Shown here: one piece after another, positions 38,219 to 47,302 of the stretch | Layout: every line of letters starts with the position of its first letter | Numbering within the stretch: the stretch's first letter is position 1 | Source: Prochlorococcus sp. AG-442-M23 | Lineage (GTDB): Bacteria > Cyanobacteriota > Cyanobacteriia > PCC-6307 > Cyanobiaceae | Assembly (NCBI GenBank): GCA_003209655.1 | Contig: QCPW01000001.1 | Location: forward strand, 372,001-436,000 | Direction: 5' to 3' | DNA: 64,000 nucleotides | Translations under genes and position numbers: made by a program | Notes under the pieces: generated by a model | Seen by the model: the letters and a program-made list of their open reading frames with translations, nothing else | What the model was told of the DNA's origin: nothing | Database searches by the model: none

Positions 38219-39661
38219 TTAACCTACTGAGCCTTCCAATTTTAGAGCGAGAAGCTTATCTGCTTCAGCTGCAAATTCCATTGGTAGTTGATTGAATACA
38301 TCTCTACAAAAGCCACTAACCATCATTGATACAGCTTCTTCAAATTCAATACCTCTGCTCTGCAAATAAAAAAGTTGATCTTCAGAAATTCTACATGTAC
38401 TTGCTTCATGCTCAATTTCTGAATTTGGTTGTTGAGATTGAATATAAGGAAAAGTATTTGCTGCAGCTTGATCGCCTATTAGCATTGAATCACATTGACT
38501 ATAATTTCTTGATCCAATCGCTTTTGAACCCATTTTTACAAGACCTCTATAACTATTCACTGAATTTCCAGCACTAATTCCTTTACTAACAATGGTTGAT
38601 TTTGTTTTAGGACCAATGTGAATCATTTTTGTGCCCGTGTCAGCTTGTTGCAGGTTATTTGTAAGTGCTACTGAATAGAATTCTCCCACCGATTCTTCTC
38701 CTAATAGGATACAACTGGGATATTTCCATGTTATGGCAGAGCCTGTTTCAACTTGAGACCAGCTTATTTTACTTCTCTTGCCTAAACATTTCCCCCTTTT
38801 GGTGACAAAATTAAAAATTCCACCAACTCCCTCTTCATTACCGGCATACCAATTTTGTACTGTTGAATATTTAATTGAGGCATCGTCTAAGGCTATGAGT
38901 TCAACTACCGCTGCATGCAAAGTATTAGTATCAAACATTGGAGCTGTGCATCCTTCCAGGTAACTAACAGAACTAGATTCTTCCGCAATAATTAGAGTTC
39001 TTTCAAACTGACCAGAATCCCCACTATTGATTCTAAAGTAGGAAGAGAGATCCATAGGACATTTGACTCCTTTTGGTATGTAGACAAATGAACCATCACT
39101 AAAAACAGCAGAGTTTAATGCAGCAAAATAATTATCATTGGATGGAACTACAGAACCTAAATATTTTTTTATTAAATCTGAGTGATCTTTGACAGCTTCA
39201 CTAATAGAACAAAAAATTACTCCATGTTCAGCAAGTTCTTTTCTGAAAGTTGTTGCAATGGAAACACTGTCAAAAACTGCGTCTACAGCAACGTTTGTAA
39301 GTTTTTTTTGTTCAGTAAGAGGAATGCCTAACTTATCAAAAGTTTCTAATAATTTGGGATCGACTTCATCTAAACTAGATATTTTTTCTTTTTGTTTGGG
39401 AGCAGAATAATAAATTATATCTTGATAATCAATTTCTTTGTAACCTAAGTCTGCCCAACAAGGCTCTTTCATTTTTTGCCATTTCTTAAAGGCATTAAGC
39501 CTAAAATTAAGAAGGAACTCAGGCTCTTCCTTTTTTTCTGAAATTAATCGAATTGTATCTTCATTTATACCTTTAGAAATTTTTTCAGTTTCAATTTCTG
39601 TAACAAAACCATACTTATATGGTTCCGTTACTACATTTTTAACTAAATTTTCACTGACCAT
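38219..39661 (-). CDS. sufB: Fe-S cluster assembly protein SufB
   Basis: Cluster scaffold of the SUF system, the main Fe-S pathway of cyanobacteria supplying photosystem I and ferredoxins. The 480 aa include [19 protein letters not shown], the beta-helix core, [19 protein letters not shown] and [20 protein letters not shown] near the C-terminus. It is the first gene of the operon. In other cyanobacteria the repressor SufR is often divergent from sufB; here the divergent gene is a different, 120-aa protein. Confidence 0.97.
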   Translation of the reverse strand: MVSENLVKNVVTEPYKYGFVTEIETEKISKGINEDTIRLISEKKEEPEFLLNFRLNAFKKWQKMKEPCWADLGYKEIDYQDIIYYSAPKQKEKISSLDEVDPKLLETFDKLGIPLTEQKKLTNVAVDAVFDSVSIATTFRKELAEHGVIFCSISEAVKDHSDLIKKYLGSVVPSNDNYFAALNSAVFSDGSFVYIPKGVKCPMDLSSYFRINSGDSGQFERTLIIAEESSSVSYLEGCTAPMFDTNTLHAAVVELIALDDASIKYSTVQNWYAGNEEGVGGIFNFVTKRGKCLGKRSKISWSQVETGSAITWKYPSCILLGEESVGEFYSVALTNNLQQADTGTKMIHIGPKTKSTIVSKGISAGNSVNSYRGLVKMGSKAIGSRNYSQCDSMLIGDQAAANTFPYIQSQQPNSEIEHEASTCRISEDQLFYLQSRGIEFEEAVSMMVSGFCRDVFNQLPMEFAAEADKLLALKLEGSVG

Positions 39662-39674
39662 AATCTCTATGAAT

Positions 39675-39691
39675 TAATCTATGTACGATTA
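39675..39691. promoter_or_regulatory. Inverted repeat upstream of sufB
   Basis: taatc, then 7 bases, then gatta, in the 99-base divergent gap, 14 bases from the sufB start. Short and AT-rich, so it could be chance. It is listed because a dyad at this spot could be a suf operator. Confidence 0.25.
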
Positions 39692-39760
39692 GTACCTCTA
39701 TACTTTAACTAAATATATGCCTAATATTGAGTATTTATCTTTAATTAAATTTAAAAATTA

Positions 39761-40123
39761 ATGTCTAATCAAACTAATTCTTTCTCGAGTCCGTTAAGCG
39801 AAGAAAACATTAAAAATATAGATCAACTCAATTTACCTATACTTCAAAAGCAACATGTAAGGTTACTTGCTCATTGCCTGGAAATATTTAAAGAGATTGG
39901 GAAAGATGACATATCTTTACTTGAAAAAGATGAGCTTCTGAAAAAATGGTGTGATAAACAATCTCAGAAATTTAATGATAAAAATTTTAATCAACTTTTT
40001 TATGAACAAATGTCTTCTGCTGCTAAAAAATTAAATTCCTTTTCGTTGAGTATTGAAAAAAAATTAAAAGAATTGGATCTTGAGGATTTAATTACCTTAG
40101 TAGAACAAAATCGGGAAAATTAA
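39761..40123 (+). CDS. Hypothetical helical protein divergent from sufB
   Basis: 120 aa, mostly helical and charged, no membrane segment and no metal-binding cysteine cluster (two scattered Cys). I do not recognise a family. It is not SufR: it lacks the helix-turn-helix and the C-terminal cysteines of that repressor. Its position opposite sufB suggests shared regulation only. Confidence 0.75.
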   Translation: MSNQTNSFSSPLSEENIKNIDQLNLPILQKQHVRLLAHCLEIFKEIGKDDISLLEKDELLKKWCDKQSQKFNDKNFNQLFYEQMSSAAKKLNSFSLSIEKKLKELDLEDLITLVEQNREN

Positions 40124-40293
40124 TATGAAGTGATCCCGAAGAAAAAATATATTTTTGTTGAGTTCTTAACAATTCAAGGTAATAAAATTTAAAAAAAAAG
40201 AAAATTAATTTACAACTTGTATATTTCTAAATTTGTTCAAAATACAATTATATCAACTATTTATAAGAAAATAATCAATTCTTAATTCTAGAA

Positions 40294-40317
40294 AGTAGTC
40301 AGAAGATCCTGACGACT
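40294..40317 (+). promoter_or_regulatory. Leader hairpin upstream of the DUF4912 gene
   Basis: Arms agtagtcag and ctgacgact pair over 9 positions with one mismatch around a 6-base loop, about 70 bases before the start codon. The following sequence to 40340 is unusually G+C-rich for the region. It could be a 5'-UTR structure or an upstream terminator; nothing identifies it as a known riboswitch. Confidence 0.35.
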
Positions 40318-40387
40318 GCCTCTAATGTCACGCAATCAGCCAAAAAAAAGAACATACTGATCCCATGCTAATTATGGAGATTTAAAA

Positions 40388-41488
40388 GTGGTTGACGGGA
40401 TCAAAAATAAAGATGATTTACTCAATCTAACCCTTAGACAACTGCGTCAAGTTGCTAGTAAGTTATCTGTCCCCCTTTACAGTAGAAAAACAAAAGCAGC
40501 ATTAATTGATCTCATAATCAAATATCAAAAAAATATCTCTGATAAATCAGTCACTAAATTAACTAATACCAATTCTCAAGATTTTGATAACTTTAAAACT
40601 AACCAAGTAAAAGAAGAAATTGTTACGAAAATTGTTTTCTTGCCTAGAGACCCAGAATGGGCATATGTATTTTGGCAAATTTCAGAAAATGATAGAGAAA
40701 AAGCTCAATCTTTAGGTGCAAACAAATTATGTCTCCGTTTGTATGATGCTACTGGGTCAATTGAAGGACAATTAAATCAGGGAACATTAAGAGAAATTGC
40801 AGTTGATAGTTACAGTACTGAATGGTATTTACCAATCCCTCTTGCAGATAGGGATTATAAGGTTGAATTGGGTTATAAATACGGTTTTAAATGGATGTCA
40901 TTAGCTTTTTCTTCTATAAGTCATGTTCCAGGAACTCAGCCTTCAGAGCAGATTTTAGATAAATTTGTTCCTTTTAACCTAGAGACCCCAACATCAGCTG
41001 AACCTCCTTCAATGTCACAAAGTCCTGAGGGTCAGGAAATTAATGGTTTACACGAGCGGTTATATCAAGCTGCTACAAGTTCTCCAATTAGAAGAAAAGT
41101 CGGATCGGAGGAATTTATGGAAGATATGAATTCAACAAATATAAACCTTACTGATTCTGGTGTAGGACAATGGTCTTCAGGTGTAAATGATTCAGGTATT
41201 GGAATAGTTAAAAACAGATCTTTTTGGTTAGTTGCTGATGCAGAATTAATTGTTTATGGAGCAACAGACCCATCTGCCAAGCTAACAATCGGTGATGAAG
41301 AAGTACCCTTAGCAGCTGATGGTACTTTTAGGCTTCAGGTGCCTTTTAGAGATGGTTCTCAAAAATATGAAATTAAAGCTGTTGATACCTCTGGCAATCA
41401 GGAAAAAAGAATTACGATGAAATTTGATAGAGCTACTCCTCTTGACGATACTAATGAAAAAGATAATGCTCAGACTGAATGGTTCTAA
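40388..41488 (+). CDS. DUF4912 protein with SAP/Rho-N-like N-terminus
   Basis: 366 aa (GTG start). The N-terminus (about 1-45), including LLNLTLRQLRQVASKLSVP, resembles the Rho N-terminal/SAP-like helix motif found in nucleic-acid-binding proteins. A DUF4912 domain follows (about 75-185, with VFLPRDPEWAYVFWQISEND). The C-terminal part (about 280-350) is a beta-rich domain including ADAELIVYGATDPSAKLTIG. Such proteins are conserved in cyanobacteria, function unknown. Confidence 0.8.
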   Translation: MVDGIKNKDDLLNLTLRQLRQVASKLSVPLYSRKTKAALIDLIIKYQKNISDKSVTKLTNTNSQDFDNFKTNQVKEEIVTKIVFLPRDPEWAYVFWQISENDREKAQSLGANKLCLRLYDATGSIEGQLNQGTLREIAVDSYSTEWYLPIPLADRDYKVELGYKYGFKWMSLAFSSISHVPGTQPSEQILDKFVPFNLETPTSAEPPSMSQSPEGQEINGLHERLYQAATSSPIRRKVGSEEFMEDMNSTNINLTDSGVGQWSSGVNDSGIGIVKNRSFWLVADAELIVYGATDPSAKLTIGDEEVPLAADGTFRLQVPFRDGSQKYEIKAVDTSGNQEKRITMKFDRATPLDDTNEKDNAQTEWF

Positions 41489-41500
41489 TAAATTAAATTA

Positions 41501-41671
41501 ATGTTGAAAAAAATTGTAGCTTTTACTCCTTTGTTTGGGGCTTTAACTTTTCCACTAATAGTTCCAATTACAATTTCTAAATTTGGTGTTAACTATGGAA
41601 TTCTTAGTGCATTATTAATTTCTTCATTATGGTTTATCGCTATGTTAAGAACATCCGAAATGCCGCATTAA
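41501..41671 (+). CDS. Small two-helix membrane protein
   Basis: 56 aa from ATG to TAA, with two hydrophobic helices (about 5-24 and 32-49) separated by SKFGVNYG, and a short RTSEMPH tail. No family recognised. It starts 12 bases after the DUF4912 gene, likely on the same transcript, and ends about 30 bases before pgm. Confidence 0.65.
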   Translation: MLKKIVAFTPLFGALTFPLIVPITISKFGVNYGILSALLISSLWFIAMLRTSEMPH

Positions 41672-41703
41672 TTTAGTTAGATTTTTGGAAGTTTTTTAAA
41701 AAT

Positions 41704-43341
41704 ATGACTCAAGTTAATGTAATTAATATCAATTCTCCTTTTCTAGATCAAAAACCAGGCACATCTGGTTTAAGAAAAAGTACTTTAAAGTTTCAGGAGG
41801 AACATTATTTAGAAATTTTTATTGAAGCAATCTTACAATCATTGGAAGATTTAAAAGGTTCAACATTAGTAGTTGGTGGTGATGGCAGATATGGCAATAT
41901 TGAAGCAATAGAAAAAATTGTCCAAATATGCATTGCTCATAATGTTCAAAAGGTTATTGTTCCAAAATACGGTTTATTATCTACTCCTGCGACATCACAT
42001 TTAATTAGAAAAGAAAACGCTATTGGTGGAATTATTCTTTCTGCAAGCCATAATCCTGGTGGGATTGATGGCGACTTTGGAGTGAAATTGAATATCTCTA
42101 ATGGTGGCCCAGCTCCGGAGATAATTACTAATAAGATTTTCAAGGCTTCACAATTACTAACTAGTTATAAACTTTGTAAAATACAATTACCTGATTTTAG
42201 TGAATATGGAACTTATTCTTACGGTGAAACTACTTTAGAAATTATTGATGGAGTTAAAGATTATTCTAATTTGATGGAGAAAATTTTTGATTTTGATCAA
42301 ATTAGTGATTTCTTAAAAAAAGACTTCTCGTTAATCTTTGATGCAATGAATGCGGTTACAGGCCCATATGCAAAAAATATTTTTGTCGAAAAAATGGGTC
42401 TTGCACATGATTGTGTTATGAACGGTAACCCGTTAAAAGATTTTGGAGGTTTACATCCTGATCCTAATCTTACTTACGCATCCCACTTGGCTGATTTGTT
42501 ATTAAATAAAAAATCTTATAGTTTTGGTGCTGCATGCGATGGAGATGGAGATAGGAATATGATTTTAGGCAGTGGATGTTTTGTAAATCCTAGTGATAGC
42601 CTTGCAGTTATCACTGCTAATACACAATGTATCCCTGGTTATAAACATGGTATTACAGGTGTGGCACGATCCATGCCAACCAGCTCAGCGGTTGATAATG
42701 TTGCTCGAGCATTAAATATACCTTGTTTTGAGACACCTACTGGCTGGAAGTTTTTTGGAAATCTTTTAGATTCTAATTTAATTACTTTATGTGGAGAAGA
42801 AAGTTTCGGAACGGGTAGTAATCATGTGAGAGAGAAAGATGGACTATGGGCAGTTTTGTATTGGTTACAAGTTTTAGCTGAGAAAAAATGTTCTGTAAGT
42901 GATTTGATGCAGAATCATTGGAAACAATTTGGTAGGAATTATTATTCAAGACATGATTATGAGGCAATCCCCTCAAATATTGCTAATCAAATCTTTGGTA
43001 ACCTAACTTCTATGCTCGAACATTTAAAAGGAAATAGTTTTGCTGGCCATTTAGTTAAAGTTGCAGATAACTTTTCATATTTAGATCCTGTTGATAATTC
43101 CATAAGTGAAAATCAAGGTTTAAGATTGGTGCTTGATGACAATTCGCGAGTAATTGTGCGCCTTTCTGGAACTGGAACTAAGGGTGCAACATTAAGACTT
43201 TACTTTGAGAAATTTTTCAATCCTCAACAGAATCTTTCGTTAAATCCTCAGATCGCCTTGAAACCTCTAATAAATGATTTAGATGTTTTATTAAATATTT
43301 CAAAACTTACTCAAATGGAAACTCCTACAGTAATTACATAG
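41704..43341 (+). CDS. pgm: Phosphoglucomutase
   Basis: Interconverts glucose-1-P and glucose-6-P, linking glycogen and sugar-nucleotide synthesis to central carbon flow. The 545 aa show the phosphoserine loop LSASHNPGG (near 119), the metal loop CDGDGDRNMI (near 280), the sugar-binding EESFGTGS and the C-terminal phosphate-binding RLSGTGT. This is the long alpha-PGM type common in cyanobacteria and eukaryotes. Confidence 0.96.
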   Translation: MTQVNVININSPFLDQKPGTSGLRKSTLKFQEEHYLEIFIEAILQSLEDLKGSTLVVGGDGRYGNIEAIEKIVQICIAHNVQKVIVPKYGLLSTPATSHLIRKENAIGGIILSASHNPGGIDGDFGVKLNISNGGPAPEIITNKIFKASQLLTSYKLCKIQLPDFSEYGTYSYGETTLEIIDGVKDYSNLMEKIFDFDQISDFLKKDFSLIFDAMNAVTGPYAKNIFVEKMGLAHDCVMNGNPLKDFGGLHPDPNLTYASHLADLLLNKKSYSFGAACDGDGDRNMILGSGCFVNPSDSLAVITANTQCIPGYKHGITGVARSMPTSSAVDNVARALNIPCFETPTGWKFFGNLLDSNLITLCGEESFGTGSNHVREKDGLWAVLYWLQVLAEKKCSVSDLMQNHWKQFGRNYYSRHDYEAIPSNIANQIFGNLTSMLEHLKGNSFAGHLVKVADNFSYLDPVDNSISENQGLRLVLDDNSRVIVRLSGTGTKGATLRLYFEKFFNPQQNLSLNPQIALKPLINDLDVLLNISKLTQMETPTVIT

Positions 43342-43374
43342 AATTAAAAGTAATTATTGTTTGATTTTATTTAT

Positions 43375-44664
43375 ATGCATTCTGAAAATCTATTTACTAA
43401 TTTTTCTCAAATAGAAAATAATGCACCTTTGGCAGATCAATTAAGACCAAAGAATTTGGAAGATTTTTTCGGTCAACAACCAATCCTGAATGAGAATTCG
43501 CTTTTAAGAAGTGCAATATTAAACGATAAGATTAGTAATTTTATTTTTTCTGGCCCTCCTGGTGTTGGAAAAACTACTCTAATTGAAATTATTTCCTTTA
43601 ATACGCGTTCAAAATTAATTAAGTTAAATGCAGTATTATCAAGTGTTAAAGAATTAAGAAATGAAATCGCTAATGCAAAAGATAGATTAATAAATTCAAA
43701 AAGAAAAACTATTTTATTTATTGATGAGGTTCATAGATTTACATCAGTTCAGCAAGATGCTTTATTACCTTCAATAGAAAATGGAACTATAACTTTTATT
43801 GGTGCTACAACTGAAAACCCTTTCTTTGCTGTTAATAAAGCGCTTGTTAGTAGGTCTCGTATTTTTACATTACTTCCTTTGTCAGAAAATGATTTGCATA
43901 AAATAATACAAAAAGTCATAACTCACTATTCTAAAAAACAAGATTCAAAAAAGGTTTATTTAACTCAAGATGCTATAAGTCATTTAATTAAATTTTCTGG
44001 CGGCGATGCAAGAACATTAATCAATGCGCTAGAGATGGCAATAGAAACAACTGCTGAAAATGATGCCAAAGAAATTAAGATTAATCTTTCAATAGCAGAG
44101 GATGCTATTCAAAAGAAAAATATTGTTTACGATAAAAATGGTCAAAATCATTATGATGTAATAAGTTCCTTTATCAAGTCCATAAGAGGTTCTGATCCAG
44201 ATGCAACTTTATTCTGGCTTGCGAATATGCTAGAGGCTGGTGAAGATCCTAATTTTATTTTTAGAAGACTACTTATATCTGCCAGTGAAGATATTGGAAT
44301 AGCTGATCCTAACGCCATAGTAGTTGTACAATCCTGTTGTGATGCTTTTGATAGAGTTGGTTTTCCAGAAGGATTATATTTTTTAACGCAGGCTTCTTTA
44401 TATTTAGCTATGTCCCCAAAAAGTAATAGTACGAAAAGTATTTTTAAAGCAATTGAAACAATCAAATCTACCAATGCTTTTGATGTTCCACTTCATTTAA
44501 AAAATAATTCTAATAGTTATATCAATCCTCATAATTATCCAGGTAATTGGGTCGCACAAGAATATCTTCCTAAATCTTTAAGAGGTTTAAAAATATGGGC
44601 ACCAAATAATAATGGATGGGAAAAAATTCAATATGAAGAACTGCTTAGAAGAAAAGAAAACTAA
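43375..44664 (+). CDS. rarA: Replication-associated recombination protein RarA (MgsA)
   Basis: AAA+ ATPase of the RarA/MgsA/WRNIP1 family that acts at stalled replication forks. Started at the ATG at 43375 it has 429 aa; a TTG upstream would add 6 residues. It begins with the SENLFTNFSQIENNAPLADQ region and has Walker A GPPGVGKT, Walker B ILFIDEVHRF, the sensor TFIGATTENP and the C-terminal tetramer domain. Its TAA overlaps the end of the antisense PPTase pseudogene. Confidence 0.95.
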   Translation: MHSENLFTNFSQIENNAPLADQLRPKNLEDFFGQQPILNENSLLRSAILNDKISNFIFSGPPGVGKTTLIEIISFNTRSKLIKLNAVLSSVKELRNEIANAKDRLINSKRKTILFIDEVHRFTSVQQDALLPSIENGTITFIGATTENPFFAVNKALVSRSRIFTLLPLSENDLHKIIQKVITHYSKKQDSKKVYLTQDAISHLIKFSGGDARTLINALEMAIETTAENDAKEIKINLSIAEDAIQKKNIVYDKNGQNHYDVISSFIKSIRGSDPDATLFWLANMLEAGEDPNFIFRRLLISASEDIGIADPNAIVVVQSCCDAFDRVGFPEGLYFLTQASLYLAMSPKSNSTKSIFKAIETIKSTNAFDVPLHLKNNSNSYINPHNYPGNWVAQEYLPKSLRGLKIWAPNNNGWEKIQYEELLRRKEN

Positions 44665-45316
44665 AAATTTTTTGAACAACAAATAATTTCAGGATTAAAA
44701 GAAGTTTTTTCTTCGTATGCTAAGCGATAGTCCAATTATTGAATTTAATCTGTGAATAATTTAAATTTATGTTTTTCTTCTTAATGAATTAACTCTTTTG
44801 GCTTTTCAAAAAATTGCCAATGGTTGATGTCTTTAGCTAATTTTCTATGATCCCATTTTATAGCCGCTTCAACAGCACACCATTGATTTAATATCATATT
44901 TTTTGTTAAATAATTATTATGGTTTGATTTATTGGTATGAAAAAAATATTTTTTGGCAAATTTTATATGTAAAATCTCCATCTGTTCTCTAAATATCAAT
45001 CCCTATTTTGCCTTTATGCCAGACTATATTAATGGCATCTTTACAATGACTTAAACTGATATTTCTCACACCATAGGGTAAACTTGGATTTTCTCCTGGA
45101 TGAGCATTAATTGGAATTTCTAAGGGGGCCTAAATCAAAAAGTGTTGAGAGCAATTGTCGCAAATAAGCTCTTGTTTCTAAGAAAATCTTCGATCTTGAA
45201 TTTGTTAGGTTTTTGGTAGTTTTAATTTCTTCTACAGTTGCGACATCTTGCACACCTTTAATCTCATAAAACCAAATTTTTGGTATTTTATATTCATACT
45301 CATTTAATAATTTCAA
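44661..45316 (-). pseudogene. Decayed Sfp/HetI-type 4'-phosphopantetheinyl transferase
   Basis: Once an enzyme that loads the CoA-derived arm onto acyl carrier protein. Reading across three frames recovers the family in order: IPKIWFYEIKG and RAYLRQLLSTLFDLGP, then EIPINAHPGENPSLPYG, NISLSHCKDA and KIGIDI, then FAKKYFFHTN, LNQWCAVEAAIKW and HWQFFE, then NYSQIKFNNWTIA, LAYEEKTSFNPEIICC. Breaks: one extra C in a C5 run (near 45125-45129); TAG (or a shift) where the Mg-binding Glu after GIDI should be (near 44990); a shift after ELIH (near 44780); a lost base near 44722. The probable TTG start abuts the peroxiredoxin ATG. Internal ORFs of 72 and 69 codons are fragments of it. Confidence 0.85.
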
Positions 45317-45783
45317 TGGCTCTTAAGGTTGGTGACAAAGCACCAGAATTTAAATTAAAAGACTCTTTTGAGAAAGAGGTTTCTCTTAGTGATTTTAAAG
45401 GTAAAAGAATAATACTATATTTTTATCCAAAAGATAATACTCCAGGATGTACTAAAGAAGCATGTAATTTTAAAGAAAATTGGGATTTACTTCAAAAAAA
45501 TAATATTGTTGTGCTTGGTATTAGTAAAGATAATGCATCCTCTCATCAGAAGTTTATAGAAAAATTTAATTTACCTTTTATTCTTTTAACTGATCCTGAA
45601 CCTTTCAATGTTTCTTCTGATTACGATAGCTATGGGCTGAAGAAATTCATGGGAAAAGAATATATGGGAATGATGAGAAATACTTTTTTAATTGATACTG
45701 AAGGTAACATCGAAAAAATTTACTTAAAAGTAAAAGCAGCAATAATGGCTGATCATATAATTGCAGACCTTGGGTTAAGCTAA
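45316..45783 (+). CDS. Peroxiredoxin, Bcp/PrxQ type
   Basis: Thiol peroxidase reducing H2O2 and lipid peroxides, with thioredoxin as the usual donor. With the ATG at 45316 the protein has 155 aa (MALKVGDKAPEFKLKD); an upstream start would only add a hydrophobic leader from the antisense pseudogene. The peroxidatic and resolving cysteines are C45 and C50 in TPGCTKEACNF, the PrxQ spacing. Its last four bases overlap the convergent coaX. Confidence 0.95.
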   Translation: MALKVGDKAPEFKLKDSFEKEVSLSDFKGKRIILYFYPKDNTPGCTKEACNFKENWDLLQKNNIVVLGISKDNASSHQKFIEKFNLPFILLTDPEPFNVSSDYDSYGLKKFMGKEYMGMMRNTFLIDTEGNIEKIYLKVKAAIMADHIIADLGLS

Positions 45784-46469
45784 TTTTTTATGTAAAGGTG
45801 GTGAATTATCATCCCCTCCATAACTAAATTAGGAGTATTGATAATATTTTCTTGTTGAGTCTTTAGAGATTTTGTGAGTAATTGAGAGTCTCCTCCACAG
45901 ATTATTAAAATATCCTTTTCGGGATTAAACAAACTATTAATCACGGCAGTAAGAGAGTTGATTACTCCTTTTAAGATTGCTTCTTCTGTATTAATTAAAA
46001 AATCTTTGATCGGAATATCATATTTTTGGGGAACTTTAAGATTTTTTGTATTTTGTTCCATTGATTTTAGTTGTGTTAAAAAACCTGGAAGAAGTTGACC
46101 TCCAATAATAGATCCATTTGAATTCAATTTTGTTATTGATAATATTGTTCCAAAATCTGCAATTAGCAAATCTTTTTTGAAAGGGTTTTCAATACTTTTT
46201 AAAGCGGCAATACAGGCAAGAGCTCTATCAACTCCAAAATAATCAGGAAGATTTGATAACTGAATATCTTGAGTTTTTATTTCATTTTCTTTTTTCAGCA
46301 AAAAATTTGGTAGTTTTCCTACAGAAGCCCAAATTAATTGATCAAGATCTATATTTTCGGGAACTTTTTGCTCTTTTTTGGTATGGAAGAATTTAGATTG
46401 ATTTTTAGAATATTTTGCCCAATGAAGCCTACTATTGCCTACTAATAAAAAATTTATATCTGAGACCAT
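45780..46469 (-). CDS. coaX: Type III pantothenate kinase
   Basis: First step of CoA synthesis, phosphorylating pantothenate. The 229 aa fit the short, divergent cyanobacterial CoaX: an ASKHA-fold start (INFLLVGNSRLHWAKYS), the catalytic LIADFGTILSITKL (the Asp is visible), GGQLLPGFLTQLKSM and a C-terminal ILIICGGDSQLL strand. The family is diverse, so the call is good but not certain. Its start is 15 bases from the cysH stop on the same strand. Confidence 0.85.
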   Translation of the reverse strand: MVSDINFLLVGNSRLHWAKYSKNQSKFFHTKKEQKVPENIDLDQLIWASVGKLPNFLLKKENEIKTQDIQLSNLPDYFGVDRALACIAALKSIENPFKKDLLIADFGTILSITKLNSNGSIIGGQLLPGFLTQLKSMEQNTKNLKVPQKYDIPIKDFLINTEEAILKGVINSLTAVINSLFNPEKDILIICGGDSQLLTKSLKTQQENIINTPNLVMEGMIIHHLYIKN

Positions 46470-46484
46470 TGTTCTATGATCAAT

Positions 46485-47207
46485 TTAATTATTAGTGTGT
46501 ATTCCACATTCTTGTTTAATCCCCCCAAATCTTGTATCTCTGCCCTTTGTTTCAATACCATCGGGACTGCTTGAATGCCAATCTCCTACAGAAGAATAAC
46601 CTTTGATAAAAAGTGGATGGGCAGGTAAATTATTCTCTTCCATATAATAAAAAATATCTTTATTTGTCCAATTTAATAAAGGTCTTAAAGACAGTCTTTG
46701 ACGAATTACTTCTATGAATTTCATTTTATTTCTATTTTCTGTTTGACTTGATCTAACACCGCTTGCCCAGCAGAAAATATCATATTTTTCTAGACCATTT
46801 TCTAAAGGTTTTATCTTTCTCAATTCATGATACTTATCTAAATCACTCTCTTTCTTTGTTTCCCAAAGTTTTCCGTATTTGGCCTCCATCCTTGCTGGTG
46901 ATAATTCACTTTGCAGCACTTCAACTTCTAAAGATAAATTATCAATCAACCTTTCAGCGTAATGGTATGTTTCTTTAGGAAGGTAACCTGTATCTATCCA
47001 AAATATTTTGATTTTTTTTTGTAGACATAATTTACTAACCATATCTAAAAGGACTGATGACTGTATACCAAAACTTGTTGTAATAGCAAATTGATTATCA
47101 AACTTTTCATAACCCCATGTAAGCATTCCTTGAGGCTTCATATCTACTAGCTCTTGATTATATTTCCTCAAGTTAGTTTGAATATCTTTGTGGATTTTTT
47201 CAATCAT
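46485..47207 (-). CDS. cysH: Phosphoadenylyl-sulfate (PAPS) reductase
   Basis: Reduces PAPS to sulfite in assimilatory sulfate reduction. The 240 aa show the ATP-PPase-like fold with FGIQSSVLL, WIDTGYLPKETY, and the C-terminal catalytic ECGIHTNN. The paired cysteine clusters that bind the 4Fe-4S in APS reductases are missing, so PAPS with a thioredoxin donor is the expected substrate. It is upstream of coaX; the pair may be co-transcribed. Confidence 0.93.
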   Translation of the reverse strand: MIEKIHKDIQTNLRKYNQELVDMKPQGMLTWGYEKFDNQFAITTSFGIQSSVLLDMVSKLCLQKKIKIFWIDTGYLPKETYHYAERLIDNLSLEVEVLQSELSPARMEAKYGKLWETKKESDLDKYHELRKIKPLENGLEKYDIFCWASGVRSSQTENRNKMKFIEVIRQRLSLRPLLNWTNKDIFYYMEENNLPAHPLFIKGYSSVGDWHSSSPDGIETKGRDTRFGGIKQECGIHTNN

Positions 47208-47302
47208 TCTTCAGTTTGGTTATGAGTTTAATTTTATTTCGCTCAATTTAAAAATTATTCGTATAGTTTAATAATACATTTACGCATAACAATATTTCTC
47301 TA

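Noticed and set aside
44781-44999. Separate 72-aa minus-strand gene
   Set aside because: It is the third frame segment of the broken phosphopantetheinyl transferase (FAKKYFFHTN, LNQWCAVEAAIKW) and has no independent start signal.
45107-45315. Separate 69-aa minus-strand gene
   Set aside because: It is the N-terminal fragment of the same pseudogene, ending at the first frame break.
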